Assembly: GCA_020442635.1 (NCBI GenBank)
Contig: JAGRJR010000022.1
Location: 1 to 41,939 of the forward strand
Source: Lysobacterales bacterium
GTDB taxonomy: Bacteria > Pseudomonadota > Gammaproteobacteria > Xanthomonadales > Marinicellaceae
Direction of reading: 5' to 3'
Length of the DNA stretch: 41,939 nt
In this document: piece after piece, positions 16,430 through 26,182 of the stretch
Layout of the letters: every line of letters begins with the position of its first letter
How positions within the stretch are numbered: position 1 is the stretch's first letter
Translations under genes and position numbers: made by a program
The notes under the pieces: model-generated
Database searches by the model: none
The model's input: only the letters and a program-made list of their open reading frames with translations
Told to the model about the DNA's origin: nothing

Positions 16430-18256
16430 ATGAAAAAAATCTTGATTTTTATGTCCACTGCCTTGCTGGTAGCTTGTGGTGGAGATGAAAAACAATCTAA
16501 GTCAGATGAAAAACAGGTAGCTGTCACCACCATTCAGCCAGCAATTATGTCATATATTCCTGCTGACTCACCGTTGTTGATTACCAGCAGTTTTCATCCT
16601 GAAACGTATCCCAAGAGGTATCTTGAAGTGATGCAATCCAATATGGACGGTGCAGTAAAATACATCGAAGTTATCATGAAACAGGCCATGAATGAAGTGG
16701 CAGAATTGGAAGCAAAAAAGGATGCTGCCTTTGGAAATGTAGAGGAAGAAACTTCTACAGGAGATAATGATTCCGCCAAAAGCAAGAAAGATCAACAAAA
16801 AGCGAAATTACTGACATTTGTTGACAAATGGCTCGTTCAAGACAAGTTATCCAAAGCAGGTTTTAAAGTAGGAGAAACTCAATTTGCCATGTATCTGGTC
16901 GACTTATTTCCAGTGATACGCATCAAATTAAGTGAGGGTCATCAAATCGAAGCCATGCTCAATGAAATGCAATCCGAATTTGAAATGCCACTCACAGTGA
17001 CCGATGTCAATGGTATTAAGGTCAGGGAAATTGGTGACAAAAAACTGACTATCCTGGTGGCTACTCATGATGATTTTCTGGTTATCACTGGCGCCCCCTC
17101 AGCAGTGAAAGATCAAATGATTAGCCAATTAGTAGGTGCAGAAAAACCATCTAAATCCTTGGCAGATGACCGATCAGCACTTGATCAGGTCAGAAAAGCT
17201 CATGGTTTTATTAATGATGATTTAATGGTTCTGGATTTTCACGCCATTGCCGATCACTTTATATACCCCAGTAAACATAATTCAACTTTAGTTAATTATT
17301 TGCAAATAGATGACAATATGTTGTCAGCTGTCTGTAAAGAGGAAATCAGTACTATGCTGGGAAATGCCCCTCGTATGGTTGCTGGCAGTAAAGCTTTAAC
17401 CAACGACACCATTGAAGGTGCATTTATCTGGGAAATGAACCAGGGAATTTCTCAGGACTTGGCCAAAATGGCTGGTCGTGTACCACACGGTAACAATGAA
17501 GCTGCTTTTGCGTTTGGGATAAGTTTTGATATGGTGAATGCCAAAGAAGTGGCAACCAAATACGTCAATGAAATTGTAAATGCGCCCTACCAGTGTGAGC
17601 ATTTTACTGATTTGAATCAAAAGGCCGTTGATTTACAGGCTCAATTGAGTCAACCCATCCCTCCATTTGTTGGCAACTTCAAAGGTTTTAACTTTTCTCT
17701 TGATGAATTAAAGCTGGATATGGCCAATGCTAATTTGGACAACCCTAATCCCAAAGACATCATTAAAAGTTTCAAAACCCAAGTCTTTCTTGCCGTTGAT
17801 GAAACCCAAGCGTTGTTAGGCATGGCGCAAATGATGATGCCACAGCTGCAAGACATGGAAATCAATACCGATGGTTCATTGATTACCCTCGCTGATAAAG
17901 TGCCGATGATCAGCGGAAAAGATATACCATTGGACATCAGCGAATTGTATGCAGCCATTTCTTCTGACACCATAGGCTTTTCCATGGGACATCAAGGCGG
18001 TGGTGAACTCAGTGATAAAGTGAAACAGGAAGGAACAGCCGCTTTGATGACTTTTTCGGCCAATGCTGATGGCTACCGTCAGATTATGGAGCAAATTTTC
18101 GCGATGGCGGAAATGCCAAATATGCCTGAGCAAGTGAAGAAAGAACTGGCTATGCAAAAAGAACTGACTCTAAGTATGTTGTATTGGAAATCACAAAACA
18201 TGCAGATGACATTCAACGATCAGGGGTTTGAAACTGACTTTGTGATTAAATATTAA
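16430..18256 (+). CDS. Large outer-membrane lipoprotein of unknown function
   Basis: The function is not recognised. The 608-residue protein starts with a lipoprotein signal (MKKILIFMSTALLVACGG), with the lipobox LVAC; Gly after the Cys favours outer-membrane sorting. The mature part opens with SYIPADSPLLITSS, similar in style to exported proteins with an IPADTP-type start. A charged Lys/Glu/Asp-rich insertion lies near 85-125. Two related mixed alpha/beta halves may follow, each with a repeated pattern of strands (FAMYLVDLFPVIRI; FLAVDETQALLGMAQ). It begins two bases after the NfeD-like gene and ends just before a rho-independent terminator, so it is the last gene of the SPFH operon. A role in the same membrane-organising process is possible. 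Confidence 0.72.
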   Translation: MKKILIFMSTALLVACGGDEKQSKSDEKQVAVTTIQPAIMSYIPADSPLLITSSFHPETYPKRYLEVMQSNMDGAVKYIEVIMKQAMNEVAELEAKKDAAFGNVEEETSTGDNDSAKSKKDQQKAKLLTFVDKWLVQDKLSKAGFKVGETQFAMYLVDLFPVIRIKLSEGHQIEAMLNEMQSEFEMPLTVTDVNGIKVREIGDKKLTILVATHDDFLVITGAPSAVKDQMISQLVGAEKPSKSLADDRSALDQVRKAHGFINDDLMVLDFHAIADHFIYPSKHNSTLVNYLQIDDNMLSAVCKEEISTMLGNAPRMVAGSKALTNDTIEGAFIWEMNQGISQDLAKMAGRVPHGNNEAAFAFGISFDMVNAKEVATKYVNEIVNAPYQCEHFTDLNQKAVDLQAQLSQPIPPFVGNFKGFNFSLDELKLDMANANLDNPNPKDIIKSFKTQVFLAVDETQALLGMAQMMMPQLQDMEINTDGSLITLADKVPMISGKDIPLDISELYAAISSDTIGFSMGHQGGGELSDKVKQEGTAALMTFSANADGYRQIMEQIFAMAEMPNMPEQVKKELAMQKELTLSMLYWKSQNMQMTFNDQGFETDFVIKY

Positions 18257-18277
18257 TTTCAAGGTTTCAATAAGTAC

Positions 18278-18307
18278 AAAAGCGCTTCAATATGGAGCGC
18301 TTTTTTT
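18278..18307 (+). terminator. Rho-independent terminator of the SPFH-NfeD-lipoprotein operon
   Basis: AAAAGCGCT and AGCGCTTTT form a perfect 9-base stem around a 9-base loop, ending in a run of seven T residues. It lies 22 bases after the lipoprotein stop. An in-frame upstream ATG for the next gene lies inside this hairpin, which argues against that start. Confidence 0.88.
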
Positions 18308-18318
18308 ATCTGAACATC

Positions 18319-18849
18319 ATGAACAACATTAGGAAATTTAACAGCCACAGCCCACAAATTGACCCAACTGCCTACATTGATGAAGCAGCCATCATCATTG
18401 GTGAAGTCAGGATTGCAGCCAACGCCTCAGTTTGGCCCATGTGTGTCATCAGAGGTGATGTCAATCACATCATCATCGGTGCGGCCACCAACATTCAGGA
18501 TGGCAGCATCCTCCATGTTACCCACAAAACATCACAAAAACCCGAAGGGGGTCCTTTGGTTATTGGCCAAGGTGTTACCGTTGGACATGGTGTCATTTTA
18601 CATGCCTGCAATATTGCTGATTATTGCCTGGTGGGGATGGGAGCAACCATCCTCGATGAAGCCAGAATGGAACATCACAGTATGCTGGGTGCCGGCAGTG
18701 TTTTGCCACCCGGCAAAGTGATACAAACCGGTGAACTTTGGGTAGGGAACCCCGCCAAAAAGATCAAAGATTTATCACCCTCACAAATGGATTATTTGGA
18801 ATACTCAGCCAATCATTATGTTAAACTAAAAGAAGCATACCAAGGGTAA
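18319..18849 (+). CDS. Gamma-class carbonic anhydrase-like hexapeptide-repeat protein (YrdA type)
   Basis: This 176-residue protein folds as a left-handed beta helix, visible as repeated hexapeptides (AIIIGEVRIAANASVWP, PLVIGQGVTVGHGVILHACNIAD, CLVGMGATILDEA). Candidate metal-binding histidines are H66/H69 (LHVTHK), H90 (VGHGV) and H95 (ILHAC), the pattern of gamma-carbonic anhydrase and YrdA/PaaY-like proteins. Many bacterial members have low or unproven carbonic anhydrase activity. I start it at the ATG at 18319 because the earlier in-frame ATG at 18292 lies inside the terminator hairpin, and MNNIRKF matches the usual family N-terminus. It heads a likely four-gene run to 20892. Confidence 0.9.
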   Translation: MNNIRKFNSHSPQIDPTAYIDEAAIIIGEVRIAANASVWPMCVIRGDVNHIIIGAATNIQDGSILHVTHKTSQKPEGGPLVIGQGVTVGHGVILHACNIADYCLVGMGATILDEARMEHHSMLGAGSVLPPGKVIQTGELWVGNPAKKIKDLSPSQMDYLEYSANHYVKLKEAYQG

Positions 18850-18864
18850 AAAGGGTTTAAAACA

Positions 18865-19830
18865 ATGAAACCAGTGTCGGCAATCGACTCTATAGAAGCA
18901 CAAATTGACAGCCATCAAAAAGCTGTTGAACTGTTATCGAGATTGCCAAAAAACCATCCACAACTGAACACTTGGCATTCTTGGTCTCAAGATGTTTTTG
19001 CTCAAAACGATTGGTTACCAGTACTGCAAAAAGCCATGACCATAGCCTATGCCCGCATGACTGTGCGCAATGGTTCCTTAAGCCCAAATCCCAGAGCTTA
19101 TCACAATGAGTACCATATCAACGACTTGTTATCACGAGTCTTGCACTGCGCAAAATATGACAACAACCAGATAAACCCTGAAGGTCTTGCACTGTTGTGT
19201 TTTTTCGCCGCCACCCATGATTTGCGACAGGCTGAACCACCTAAAAGTGCAGATGATGAATCACTGGTAGGTGCCAACGAAATGGCAAGCTATCAAGAAG
19301 CCCAGCGCATCACCGAACTGGTACCCTCTGAACAACTTTGGACTGCACATAATATGTTGCTATTGAAAACCATGATTGAAGGTAGCACATTTGGTTCAGG
19401 TGGAAAAAGAAGCAAATACTTCTTTCAAGGCAATTTAGCCATGCATCTGCTGTCCGCTCAAAATTTACTTGTTTCTAGGGATGAACAACTGGTGTTATTG
19501 GCTTGCGACATTGACACCGCCAATGTCAGTTTACCTATTGCTCAATTTGCCAGCTCTGGTATTCATATTTATAATGAATTAATAACCCATCAACAGGCCA
19601 CAATTTCAGCCTGGCAATTTTTCAGCGAACAGCAGAAAATCTATTTTTTTGAACAGCAGGCCTATCACGCAGAAATATCAAAAACTTTGTTCCAACCCAA
19701 AAAAGACGCCAATGCCAAACAATTACTGGCTCTGTGCCATGCAATAGAGAAACTACCACAAAACACGCCAGCTGAAACCATCAAAGAAAAATTCATCAAC
19801 CATGCCAAATCTTTGGGGGAAAGCGCATGA
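18865..19830 (+). CDS. HD-domain-like predicted metal-dependent phosphohydrolase
   Basis: This 321-residue cytoplasmic protein has no clear named family. It shows an HD-type metal site: H80/H84 in YHNEYHINDLL, H118-D119 in FAATHDLRQ and D215/D217 in LACDIDTANV. The order H...HD...D is that of HD-superfamily phosphohydrolases, which act on nucleotides or cyclic nucleotides. The rest is helical, as expected. No GAF, PAS or receiver domain is attached. The gene starts 15 bases after the gamma-carbonic anhydrase gene and overlaps sixA as ATGA, so it is translationally coupled to a phosphatase gene. The substrate is unknown. The assignment rests on motif spacing seen by eye. Confidence 0.65.
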   Translation: MKPVSAIDSIEAQIDSHQKAVELLSRLPKNHPQLNTWHSWSQDVFAQNDWLPVLQKAMTIAYARMTVRNGSLSPNPRAYHNEYHINDLLSRVLHCAKYDNNQINPEGLALLCFFAATHDLRQAEPPKSADDESLVGANEMASYQEAQRITELVPSEQLWTAHNMLLLKTMIEGSTFGSGGKRSKYFFQGNLAMHLLSAQNLLVSRDEQLVLLACDIDTANVSLPIAQFASSGIHIYNELITHQQATISAWQFFSEQQKIYFFEQQAYHAEISKTLFQPKKDANAKQLLALCHAIEKLPQNTPAETIKEKFINHAKSLGESA

Positions 19831-20300
19831 AATTGTTTATTGTCAGGCATGGGGAGTCACCCTTTGATGCCGAAACTGACCACCAAAGGTCTTTGTCACT
19901 CAAAGGTAAAATGCAGGCAAAAAAAACCGCGGTTTTTATTGCCAGCCTGCTACCAACAAACCTTACAAAAATCATCGCATCTGATGCCAGGCGAACCGCA
20001 GAAACCGCGCGGATTATTAAACAAAATTTACCACAAGTCGACTTGATCACTGACCGTCGATATTATGATGCGCGTATTGGTGACTGGTGTGACACCATTG
20101 TTCAACAATACACCATAGTACAATTAATACTGGTTGGACACAACCCAACCGTATCTCTTTTGGCTCAACACCTTGGAGCTGGCAGAAATCTCCATTTCAC
20201 TCCCGCCTGTGTGGCTTATTTTGACCTTGAAATTAAGCCAGATGGCCTCAAATTACCAGCAATATTCAACGCTTTTTATTCACCCGATGCAAACCAATAA
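19827..20300 (+). CDS. sixA: SixA-type phosphohistidine phosphatase (histidine phosphatase superfamily)
   Basis: This 157-residue protein starts with the catalytic RHGE motif (H8 in MKLFIVRHGES). It has SDARRTAETARII, with the second Arg, and a second catalytic His in ILVGHNPTVSLLAQ. The short length without an extra domain fits SixA, which removes phosphate from phosphohistidine in phosphorelays. E. coli SixA acts on the NPr protein of the nitrogen PTS; whether this one shares that target is unknown. It overlaps the HD-like gene by ATGA and the rhomboid gene by 14 bases. Confidence 0.85.
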   Translation: MKLFIVRHGESPFDAETDHQRSLSLKGKMQAKKTAVFIASLLPTNLTKIIASDARRTAETARIIKQNLPQVDLITDRRYYDARIGDWCDTIVQQYTIVQLILVGHNPTVSLLAQHLGAGRNLHFTPACVAYFDLEIKPDGLKLPAIFNAFYSPDANQ

Positions 20301-20892
20301 CCCTCTAGCCGCCATACCACCTGTCACCCGGAATATCCTGATTGCTATTGTGGTGATGTTTATTTTTCAGCAAGTATTTGCACAAACGGGAGGCAGTTTT
20401 ATCAACCGTTATTTTGTGTTGTATCCAATAGACCACCCTTATTTTTATCCCTGGCAATTAGTGACCTATGCGATGTTACACGGTAGTCTGATGCATTTGT
20501 TCTTTAATGGATTTGCTATTTGGATGTTTGGTTCACAAATCGAGCATTATTGGGGTGAAAAACGCTACGGCATTTTTATCATCGCTTGTATTATAGGATC
20601 CGGTCTGGCCAATGCCTTACTCAGTGATGTTGGTGCCGTTGGCATCTCAGGTGCTGTTTATGGTTTGTTGGTTGCTTTTGGTATGATGTGGCCTAACCAC
20701 ACCATTTACTTGGTTATACCTCCCATCCCATTGAAAGCCAAGTATTTCGTTATCATTCTTGCCGTGATTGCTTTTATCAGCAGCATCAATCCCAGAAATG
20801 ATGGTATTGCCCATATTGCACACCTAGGAGGCGCTATCACTGGCTTTTTATTGATTCAATACTGGCGTAAAAAACCCCCTTTTAAGTGGTAA
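20287..20892 (+). CDS. Rhomboid-family intramembrane serine protease
   Basis: This 201-residue membrane protein has about six membrane segments. The catalytic pair of rhomboids is visible: S121 in GISGAVYG and H179 in AHIAHLGGAITG. A conserved HxxxN region, HLFFNGFAIWMFG, lies in the second helix. Rhomboids cut membrane proteins within or near the bilayer. I place the start at the ATG at 20287, giving MQTNNPLAAIPPVTRN before the first helix. Longer in-frame starts would lie deep inside sixA. It overlaps the sixA stop by 14 bases. It converges on comF with only 10 bases between the two genes and no obvious terminator. Confidence 0.9.
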   Translation: MQTNNPLAAIPPVTRNILIAIVVMFIFQQVFAQTGGSFINRYFVLYPIDHPYFYPWQLVTYAMLHGSLMHLFFNGFAIWMFGSQIEHYWGEKRYGIFIIACIIGSGLANALLSDVGAVGISGAVYGLLVAFGMMWPNHTIYLVIPPIPLKAKYFVIILAVIAFISSINPRNDGIAHIAHLGGAITGFLLIQYWRKKPPFKW

Positions 20893-20902
20893 TAAAAGAA
20901 GT

Positions 20903-21550
20903 TTAGCCTCCAGAACGAGCAAAGACTGCAATATTAACCTGTTGAATGCCAGCATTGATTAAACATTTCGAGGCTGATCTAAGGGTTTGACCAGTGGTCA
21001 TCACATCGTCCAGTAACAACACCTTTAGACATTTAATAGGTTTAACCACTTGAAAAGCGGCTCGGACATTAGCAACCCTTTGCTTTTCGTGAAGTTCGGC
21101 TTGCATTTCGGTGTTTTTCACCCGTACCAACACATCTGACAATAATGGTCTGTTTTGTTGTTTACAGATGATTTTTGCGATTTCGTTGGCCTGGTTGTAA
21201 CCTCTTTTACGCAGTCGGCTGAGGTGTAGTGGTACCGGAATGACAGGTACCTCTTTGTCCAATGCGCTTAAGGGTGTCAGTAAGGCTTCTGCCATGATTC
21301 TGGCACGGTCTAGCCGCTCACCAAATTTAAGTTGTTGTACCCACTTGTCAATTGGTGCTTTATAAATAGCAGCACAATAAGTTTTGGTGAAAGCAGGTGG
21401 ATCACTCCTGCATTCTCCACACACCCCGTCCGACTGGTTTAATGGTTTGGCACAGATTTGACAGGGTTTTTCGGGTGCTTGTAGTAAGGTTTGACAGCCT
21501 TTACACAAAGACAGCTGGCTGGGCGTTTGACAAACAGCACAACGCAACAT
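20903..21550 (-). CDS. comF: ComF-family phosphoribosyltransferase-like protein
   Basis: ComF proteins support uptake of transforming DNA in competent bacteria. This 215-residue protein has an N-terminal zinc-finger region with several Cys pairs (CAVC, CKGC, CQIC, CGEC). It has the family segment QLKFGERLD and IPVPLHLSRLRKRGYNQANEIA. The phosphoribosyltransferase loop is VLLLDDVMTTGQT near the C-terminus. Length and order are typical. It follows smc by eight bases on the same strand, so they are probably cotranscribed. No other competence gene is in the window, so natural competence cannot be judged here. Confidence 0.93.
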   Translation of the reverse strand: MLRCAVCQTPSQLSLCKGCQTLLQAPEKPCQICAKPLNQSDGVCGECRSDPPAFTKTYCAAIYKAPIDKWVQQLKFGERLDRARIMAEALLTPLSALDKEVPVIPVPLHLSRLRKRGYNQANEIAKIICKQQNRPLLSDVLVRVKNTEMQAELHEKQRVANVRAAFQVVKPIKCLKVLLLDDVMTTGQTLRSASKCLINAGIQQVNIAVFARSGG

Positions 21551-21558
21551 ACTTGAAT

Positions 21559-24500
21559 TTACTCGCTGGCTAATTCTGCCGCTTCTGCCAAATCCACACT
21601 CACCAACCGTGACACGCCGGCTTCACGCATGGTCACACCCATCAATTGGTTGGCGATTTCCATGGTGACTTTATTGTGTGACACAAACAGAAACTGAACT
21701 TTTTCCGACATTTCGGCCACCATCGCCGAAAATCTACCCACATTAGCATCATCCAAAGGTGCATCGACCTCATCCAGCATACAAAACGGTGCCGGATTAA
21801 GGTTAAATATCGCAAAAACTAAAGACACCGCAGTTAAAGCTTTTTCACCACCTGATAACAGCTGGATACTTGAAACCCGTTTCCCTGGTGGACTGGCCAT
21901 AATAGCCACGCCTGTGGTCAACAGATCATTTCCCGTTAACTCAAGATAGGCATGGCCACCACCAAATAACCTTGGAAACAATTGCTTGATGTTGCGATTG
22001 ACCGCTTCAAAAGTTTCCTTGAACAAAGTCCGGGTATTTTTATCAATGCGAGCAATGGCACTTTCCAATGTAGCCAAAGCTTGTTCCAAATCTTCGTTCT
22101 GCTCATCCAGGTATTGTTTGCGTTTGGACTCTTCATCAAACTCTTCAATGGCTGCCAAATTAACAGGTTCAAGTCGCAAAATATGATTTTGCAACCGTTC
22201 AATTTGCTGTTCTTTTTGCTCAACCAGCTGGTCGATGGGTTGGTCTTCTTGCAAATTCAACAGTTTGATCACTTCATCAACATCCTGCCCCTGATCTGTC
22301 AATTGGTCAGCAAACGCATTGGCTTTCAGTTCATTGGACTGCCATTCAAGTTTTGCAGCTTCCAAGGTATTTCTTGCCTCATCAATGCGTTGTTGGTGGT
22401 CATGACGCTGACGTTCCAAAGCATCTAATTTTGCCTGTGAAGCTGCCACTTGTTGGCGCATTTGATCACGCTGTTTTTCTGTCTCCAAGCGTTGACTGAC
22501 CAGTTTATCCAGCGTTTGCTTTTGACCCTCCAGCGGATTTAGTTCCTGATTGAGTTGTTTCAATAACTCATCCTTTCTGGCAATCAAGACCTCAAGATTG
22601 TCCTCGGTTCGACGCAAGTTTACTGTAAGTGAGTCGATTTTGTTTTGTGTCGATGACAAACCCATTTTCAGTTGATAATAGCGATTTGAGATGTCATTCA
22701 ACTGTGCTTTTGTTTGCTGGTATTGGCTTTGGTTTTGCTGTTGTTCTTCAAGCAATTGTTTTTTGGTTTGTTCTCCAAGAGCCAACTCATTGATGGCTTG
22801 TTCCAGAGTTGCCCGAGAGGTTTTAACCTCGGCTTCATCTGCTGCCAGTTGTTTATTGATTTGTTCAGTTTCAGCCGTTTTTTCCTGATTTTGCTGCAAC
22901 TCTCGTTCAATCAATTGCTGCTTGTTCATCACTAAACTTTGCAACTCAGAAAGTTTTCGATGGGACATATTGGCATCAAGTTGCAACTGTTCCACTTGTT
23001 GAACCTGTTTACTTTGTTCAATTTTTAGCTGCTCACTATTTTCTTTCAATGTTTCCAGCTTGGTTTCATCTTCTTCAATTTGCCGGTTTAAAGATTTCAA
23101 CTCCTTTTTACGCAAAAGAAAGTTTTCTTGCTGTTGCCCTCGACTAACTTGCATCCAGTTGGCACCAAACCATTCGCCATGTTGTGTGACCACTGATTCA
23201 CCTTCTGCCAATTGAGCAGTTAATTTTTGCGCCTGTTCAACGTTTTCGCAAATACGAATCTGATTAAACCAGGCGATTAAAGCATCTGGTCCTTTGACAC
23301 ATTCTGCCAGGGTGCCCTGTCGGGCTTTGACAGTACCAGTTTTTGATAAAATTGTGGTAACACTGCCGTATTCCCACCCTGCCATCACTGCCAGTAAATC
23401 ACTGTTGGGTGTAACCAAAGCCTGTAATCGATCTTGCAGAACTGTTTCTACAGCCACTTCCCAACCAGTTTCCACTTCAATCATTTCAGCCAGGCGTTTA
23501 TCCTGAATATCGATGTTGGCATGTAACCATTGTTTAAGTTCTGTATTTTCGTGGGCTTGTGCCGCTTGCTGTAAAGCCATTAAAGAGCCGCGTCGACCTT
23601 TGGCTTGATGTAAGCGTTCTTGTAGCTGGTCAATTGATTGTCTGATTTGCTGGCGCTTTTCTACCAACAAATTGTCCTGATCTTTGGCCTCTACCAAACT
23701 GGTTTCTAAGGTTTCCTGTTTGTTACTTTGTATTTCCTGTTGTTCCTGTAATGTTGCCAACTCTTCTTTTAAGCTTTGGACATGCGCCTGATTGTCTTGT
23801 GGTTTTACCGATTTCAAACGTTCCTGCTGACGCAACATGTGTGACTCCAGGGAACTGATTTTGGTTTTTTCCACATCAATAATGCGATTCTTTTCTGCCA
23901 CTTTGTGATTGTTTTCATCCCATTTCAGACGCCAGGCTTCTTGTGTCGATTCGCTTTGCTGATTGAGCTCCTGGGCTTCTTCAAGCTGTAGGGATAAGGT
24001 TTCCAATTGTGGCGAAGATTCGTTCAACAAGGCATTTTGTTCGGCCAACTCTTTTTGATCAGTTTGTAATTGTTCTTGTGCACGTTGAATCCCTTTTTCA
24101 GTATTGGCCAAATCAATTTGATGCCGTTCTGATAAGGATTTTGAATGAGCTATAGCCTGTTCAATTTTGCCAATTTCACCATTGATTTGATACAGTTGCT
24201 CCTGAACTTTGTTATTCTCATCAATCAACGTTTGATGTGAGTAACGATGCTCTTCTATGAGCTTTTCCCCATCGGTACTTTCAGCTTTGACTTTTTCCAA
24301 AGCAGTGTTTAATTGATTGACCTTTGCCTGAGCCAATTCAGCTTTTTGGTTCCACTGTTGCCAACGCAATGCCAATACATCATCCTTGAATTGTTTGAAT
24401 TGTTTTTTTAATCCAGTGTATTTTTCAGCATTTTTGGCTTGTCTTTGCAATCGTTGTAAATGCTTACCCACCTCTGTACGTAAATCGTCCAAACGCTCTA

Positions 24501-25071
24501 AATTTTCCTTGGTGCGGGCAATCCGTCTTTCAGTTTCACGGCGGCGTTCACGGTATTTTGAAACCCCAGCCGCTTCTTCAATATAGCCGCGCAAGTCTTC
24601 AGGTTTGGATTCGACGATATTAGAAATCATTCCCTGCTCAATGATTGAATAACTGCGAGGGCCTAAACCAGTACCCAGAAATAAATCAACAATGTCTTTT
24701 TTACGGCATTTGCTGCCATTCAAATAGTAAAATGATTGAGCATCACGATTAACCTGGCGTTTGACTGAAATTTCATTGTAATTGGCATATTCGCCTTTGA
24801 TTTGTCCATCTGAATTATCAAAAATCAGTTCAACAGTCGCCATGCTGACCGGTTTCCTGGAAGCAGAACCGGAAAAAATCACGTCAGTCATTGATGCACC
24901 ACGCAACATTTTTGCTGAAGTTTCACCCATCACCCAGCGTACCGCATCAATGATGTTTGATTTTCCGCAACCATTGGGCCCCACTACTCCAATCAAATTG
25001 CTAGGCATTAATACTTCAGTTGGATCTACAAATGACTTGAATCCGGCTATTTTTATCTTTGATAGTTTCAT
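21559..25071 (-). CDS. smc: Chromosome segregation protein SMC
   Basis: SMC is the ATPase core of the bacterial condensin complex with ScpA and ScpB. The 1170-residue protein has the P-loop GPNGCGKSN (31-39). A long coiled coil rich in Gln and Glu leads to the hinge (about 505-660), and a returning coiled coil follows. The C-terminal head has the ABC signature [14 protein letters not shown] and Walker B with D-loop [16 protein letters not shown]. The N-terminal head sequence [10 protein letters not shown] is also typical. Length is normal. An SMC rather than MukB separates this organism from enterobacteria and vibrios. In many relatives smc is followed by zipA and ligA; here comF follows. Confidence 0.97.
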   Translation of the reverse strand: MKLSKIKIAGFKSFVDPTEVLMPSNLIGVVGPNGCGKSNIIDAVRWVMGETSAKMLRGASMTDVIFSGSASRKPVSMATVELIFDNSDGQIKGEYANYNEISVKRQVNRDAQSFYYLNGSKCRKKDIVDLFLGTGLGPRSYSIIEQGMISNIVESKPEDLRGYIEEAAGVSKYRERRRETERRIARTKENLERLDDLRTEVGKHLQRLQRQAKNAEKYTGLKKQFKQFKDDVLALRWQQWNQKAELAQAKVNQLNTALEKVKAESTDGEKLIEEHRYSHQTLIDENNKVQEQLYQINGEIGKIEQAIAHSKSLSERHQIDLANTEKGIQRAQEQLQTDQKELAEQNALLNESSPQLETLSLQLEEAQELNQQSESTQEAWRLKWDENNHKVAEKNRIIDVEKTKISSLESHMLRQQERLKSVKPQDNQAHVQSLKEELATLQEQQEIQSNKQETLETSLVEAKDQDNLLVEKRQQIRQSIDQLQERLHQAKGRRGSLMALQQAAQAHENTELKQWLHANIDIQDKRLAEMIEVETGWEVAVETVLQDRLQALVTPNSDLLAVMAGWEYGSVTTILSKTGTVKARQGTLAECVKGPDALIAWFNQIRICENVEQAQKLTAQLAEGESVVTQHGEWFGANWMQVSRGQQQENFLLRKKELKSLNRQIEEDETKLETLKENSEQLKIEQSKQVQQVEQLQLDANMSHRKLSELQSLVMNKQQLIERELQQNQEKTAETEQINKQLAADEAEVKTSRATLEQAINELALGEQTKKQLLEEQQQNQSQYQQTKAQLNDISNRYYQLKMGLSSTQNKIDSLTVNLRRTEDNLEVLIARKDELLKQLNQELNPLEGQKQTLDKLVSQRLETEKQRDQMRQQVAASQAKLDALERQRHDHQQRIDEARNTLEAAKLEWQSNELKANAFADQLTDQGQDVDEVIKLLNLQEDQPIDQLVEQKEQQIERLQNHILRLEPVNLAAIEEFDEESKRKQYLDEQNEDLEQALATLESAIARIDKNTRTLFKETFEAVNRNIKQLFPRLFGGGHAYLELTGNDLLTTGVAIMASPPGKRVSSIQLLSGGEKALTAVSLVFAIFNLNPAPFCMLDEVDAPLDDANVGRFSAMVAEMSEKVQFLFVSHNKVTMEIANQLMGVTMREAGVSRLVSVDLAEAAELASE

Positions 25072-25156
25072 CTATTTTGCATTTTACTTGATATATTTCC
25101 CTATTTTGGGTATCGTTCCGCCCTTGAATTTTGGCACCGTAAGTCAGGAGAATAAC

Positions 25157-25510
25157 ATGTCCACTCACCCAACTAAAGACCTTGAAACATTTGTTAATCC
25201 CAATCAGGAAAGGGATTATACCATCATTATTGATATTCCTGAATTCACTTGTTTATGCCCTAAAACCGGACAACCGGATTTCGCCACCATCAAACTGGAG
25301 TACCAACCTGATGAAAAATGCGTTGAACTGAAAGCCCTTAAATTATACATGTGGACTTTCCGCGAACGCGGTGCTTTTCATGAAGCAGTAACCAATGAAA
25401 TTCTGGATGATTTAATAGCTGCTGTCGATCCTAAATGGATGAAAATCACTATGAAGTTCAATGTGCGTGGTGGTATTTATACCGATGTGGTTATTGAACA
25501 CAAAAAATAA
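25157..25510 (+). CDS. queF: NADPH-dependent 7-cyano-7-deazaguanine reductase, short (type I) QueF
   Basis: QueF reduces the nitrile of preQ0 to preQ1 in queuosine biosynthesis for tRNA. This 117-residue protein is the short unimodular form. The catalytic Cys is C34 in [13 protein letters not shown], with D41 seven residues later, matching the spacing of C55 and D62 in Bacillus subtilis QueF. The family signature is visible as [21 protein letters not shown] chose the ATG at 25157 because CAGGAG lies seven bases upstream and the protein then begins like other short QueF proteins. Longer in-frame starts would run into smc. Enterobacteria carry the longer two-domain form. It is divergent from smc. 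Confidence 0.95.
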   Translation: MSTHPTKDLETFVNPNQERDYTIIIDIPEFTCLCPKTGQPDFATIKLEYQPDEKCVELKALKLYMWTFRERGAFHEAVTNEILDDLIAAVDPKWMKITMKFNVRGGIYTDVVIEHKK

Positions 25511-25558
25511 GCTAAGACACCACTGCATTTACAATCATTTCGTTGAATAAGAATCGCC

Positions 25559-26119
25559 ATGAAATTTCAACAAGCTTTTGAACAAGCGCTTAAAGAACAA
25601 AGCTTTATCAGAATTTACACAGAAGAACCTGATTGTGATTATTACGATGGTTTGATTATGACCCTCACTCATGATTATGTGATTATCTTGCAAGAACTGG
25701 ATTACGAGTTTGATGGCTATGTATTGATACCACGTCAGCAAATCAGTGGCTACCGACAATCAGATGTAGAACAATTCAGTCATAAGCTGATGTTAGCCAG
25801 TGGCGAATTTAACACCGACACATCTGACTGGATTAAAAACAGCCAAAGCTTTGAAGACGTTTTTAGTCAAATTATGAATGAATTGCCCTGGTTACGTGTG
25901 ACTTGGGTTTGCCCTAACTGTGACAACATCCATGACAGTGTGGCCAACATCAAATCCGTTGACGACGAGTCAATCAGTGCCATTATATATGACATGACTG
26001 GTGAAACTGATGGCGAAATGGGCTGGTCCATGAATAAGATTTATTCAGTTGAGTTCAAAACCAGATTGTTAGAAAGGTTTGGCCGTTTCATTGAACAAGA
26101 AATAACCACCATTCAATGA
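25559..26119 (+). CDS. Conserved-looking hypothetical protein with a CPxC motif
   Basis: I do not recognise this 186-residue protein. It is acidic and soluble, with no signal peptide or membrane segment. The N-terminal 70 residues contain a run of beta strands (DYYDGLIMTLTHDYVIILQELDYEFDGYVLIPRQQISGYR, about 28-67). That pattern resembles small beta barrels of the Sm-like type used as RNA- or protein-binding modules; it is an impression, not a match. A WVCPNCDNIHD segment near 118-128 could hold a metal or be redox-active. It starts 48 bases after queF and is followed by a hairpin that could terminate both genes. Confidence 0.6.
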   Translation: MKFQQAFEQALKEQSFIRIYTEEPDCDYYDGLIMTLTHDYVIILQELDYEFDGYVLIPRQQISGYRQSDVEQFSHKLMLASGEFNTDTSDWIKNSQSFEDVFSQIMNELPWLRVTWVCPNCDNIHDSVANIKSVDDESISAIIYDMTGETDGEMGWSMNKIYSVEFKTRLLERFGRFIEQEITTIQ

Positions 26120-26136
26120 AGTTATTTAAACAAATC

Positions 26137-26164
26137 AGGCTGACTTGGTCGATCCTATCAGCCT
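26137..26164 (+). terminator. Candidate terminator after the queF-side gene pair
   Basis: AGGCTGA and TCAGCCT form a 7-base stem with a 14-base loop, followed by TACTTTTTACTT. It lies 17 bases after the stop at 26119 and just before the convergent symporter gene. The long loop and interrupted T run make it moderate. Confidence 0.55.
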
Positions 26165-26182
26165 TACTTTTTACTTCATCAA

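Noticed and set aside
18292..18318. Upstream ATG start for the gamma-carbonic anhydrase
   Set aside because: It lies within the loop of the preceding operon's terminator and adds residues not typical of the family.
25072..25156. Possible preQ1 riboswitch upstream of queF
   Set aside because: I could not find the compact hairpin plus A-rich tail of preQ1-I, or a preQ1-II-like fold, in this 85-base gap.
24782..25156. Long N-terminal extension of queF reading into smc
   Set aside because: The extension is antisense to the conserved smc ATP-binding head, and a good ribosome-binding site precedes the ATG at 25157.
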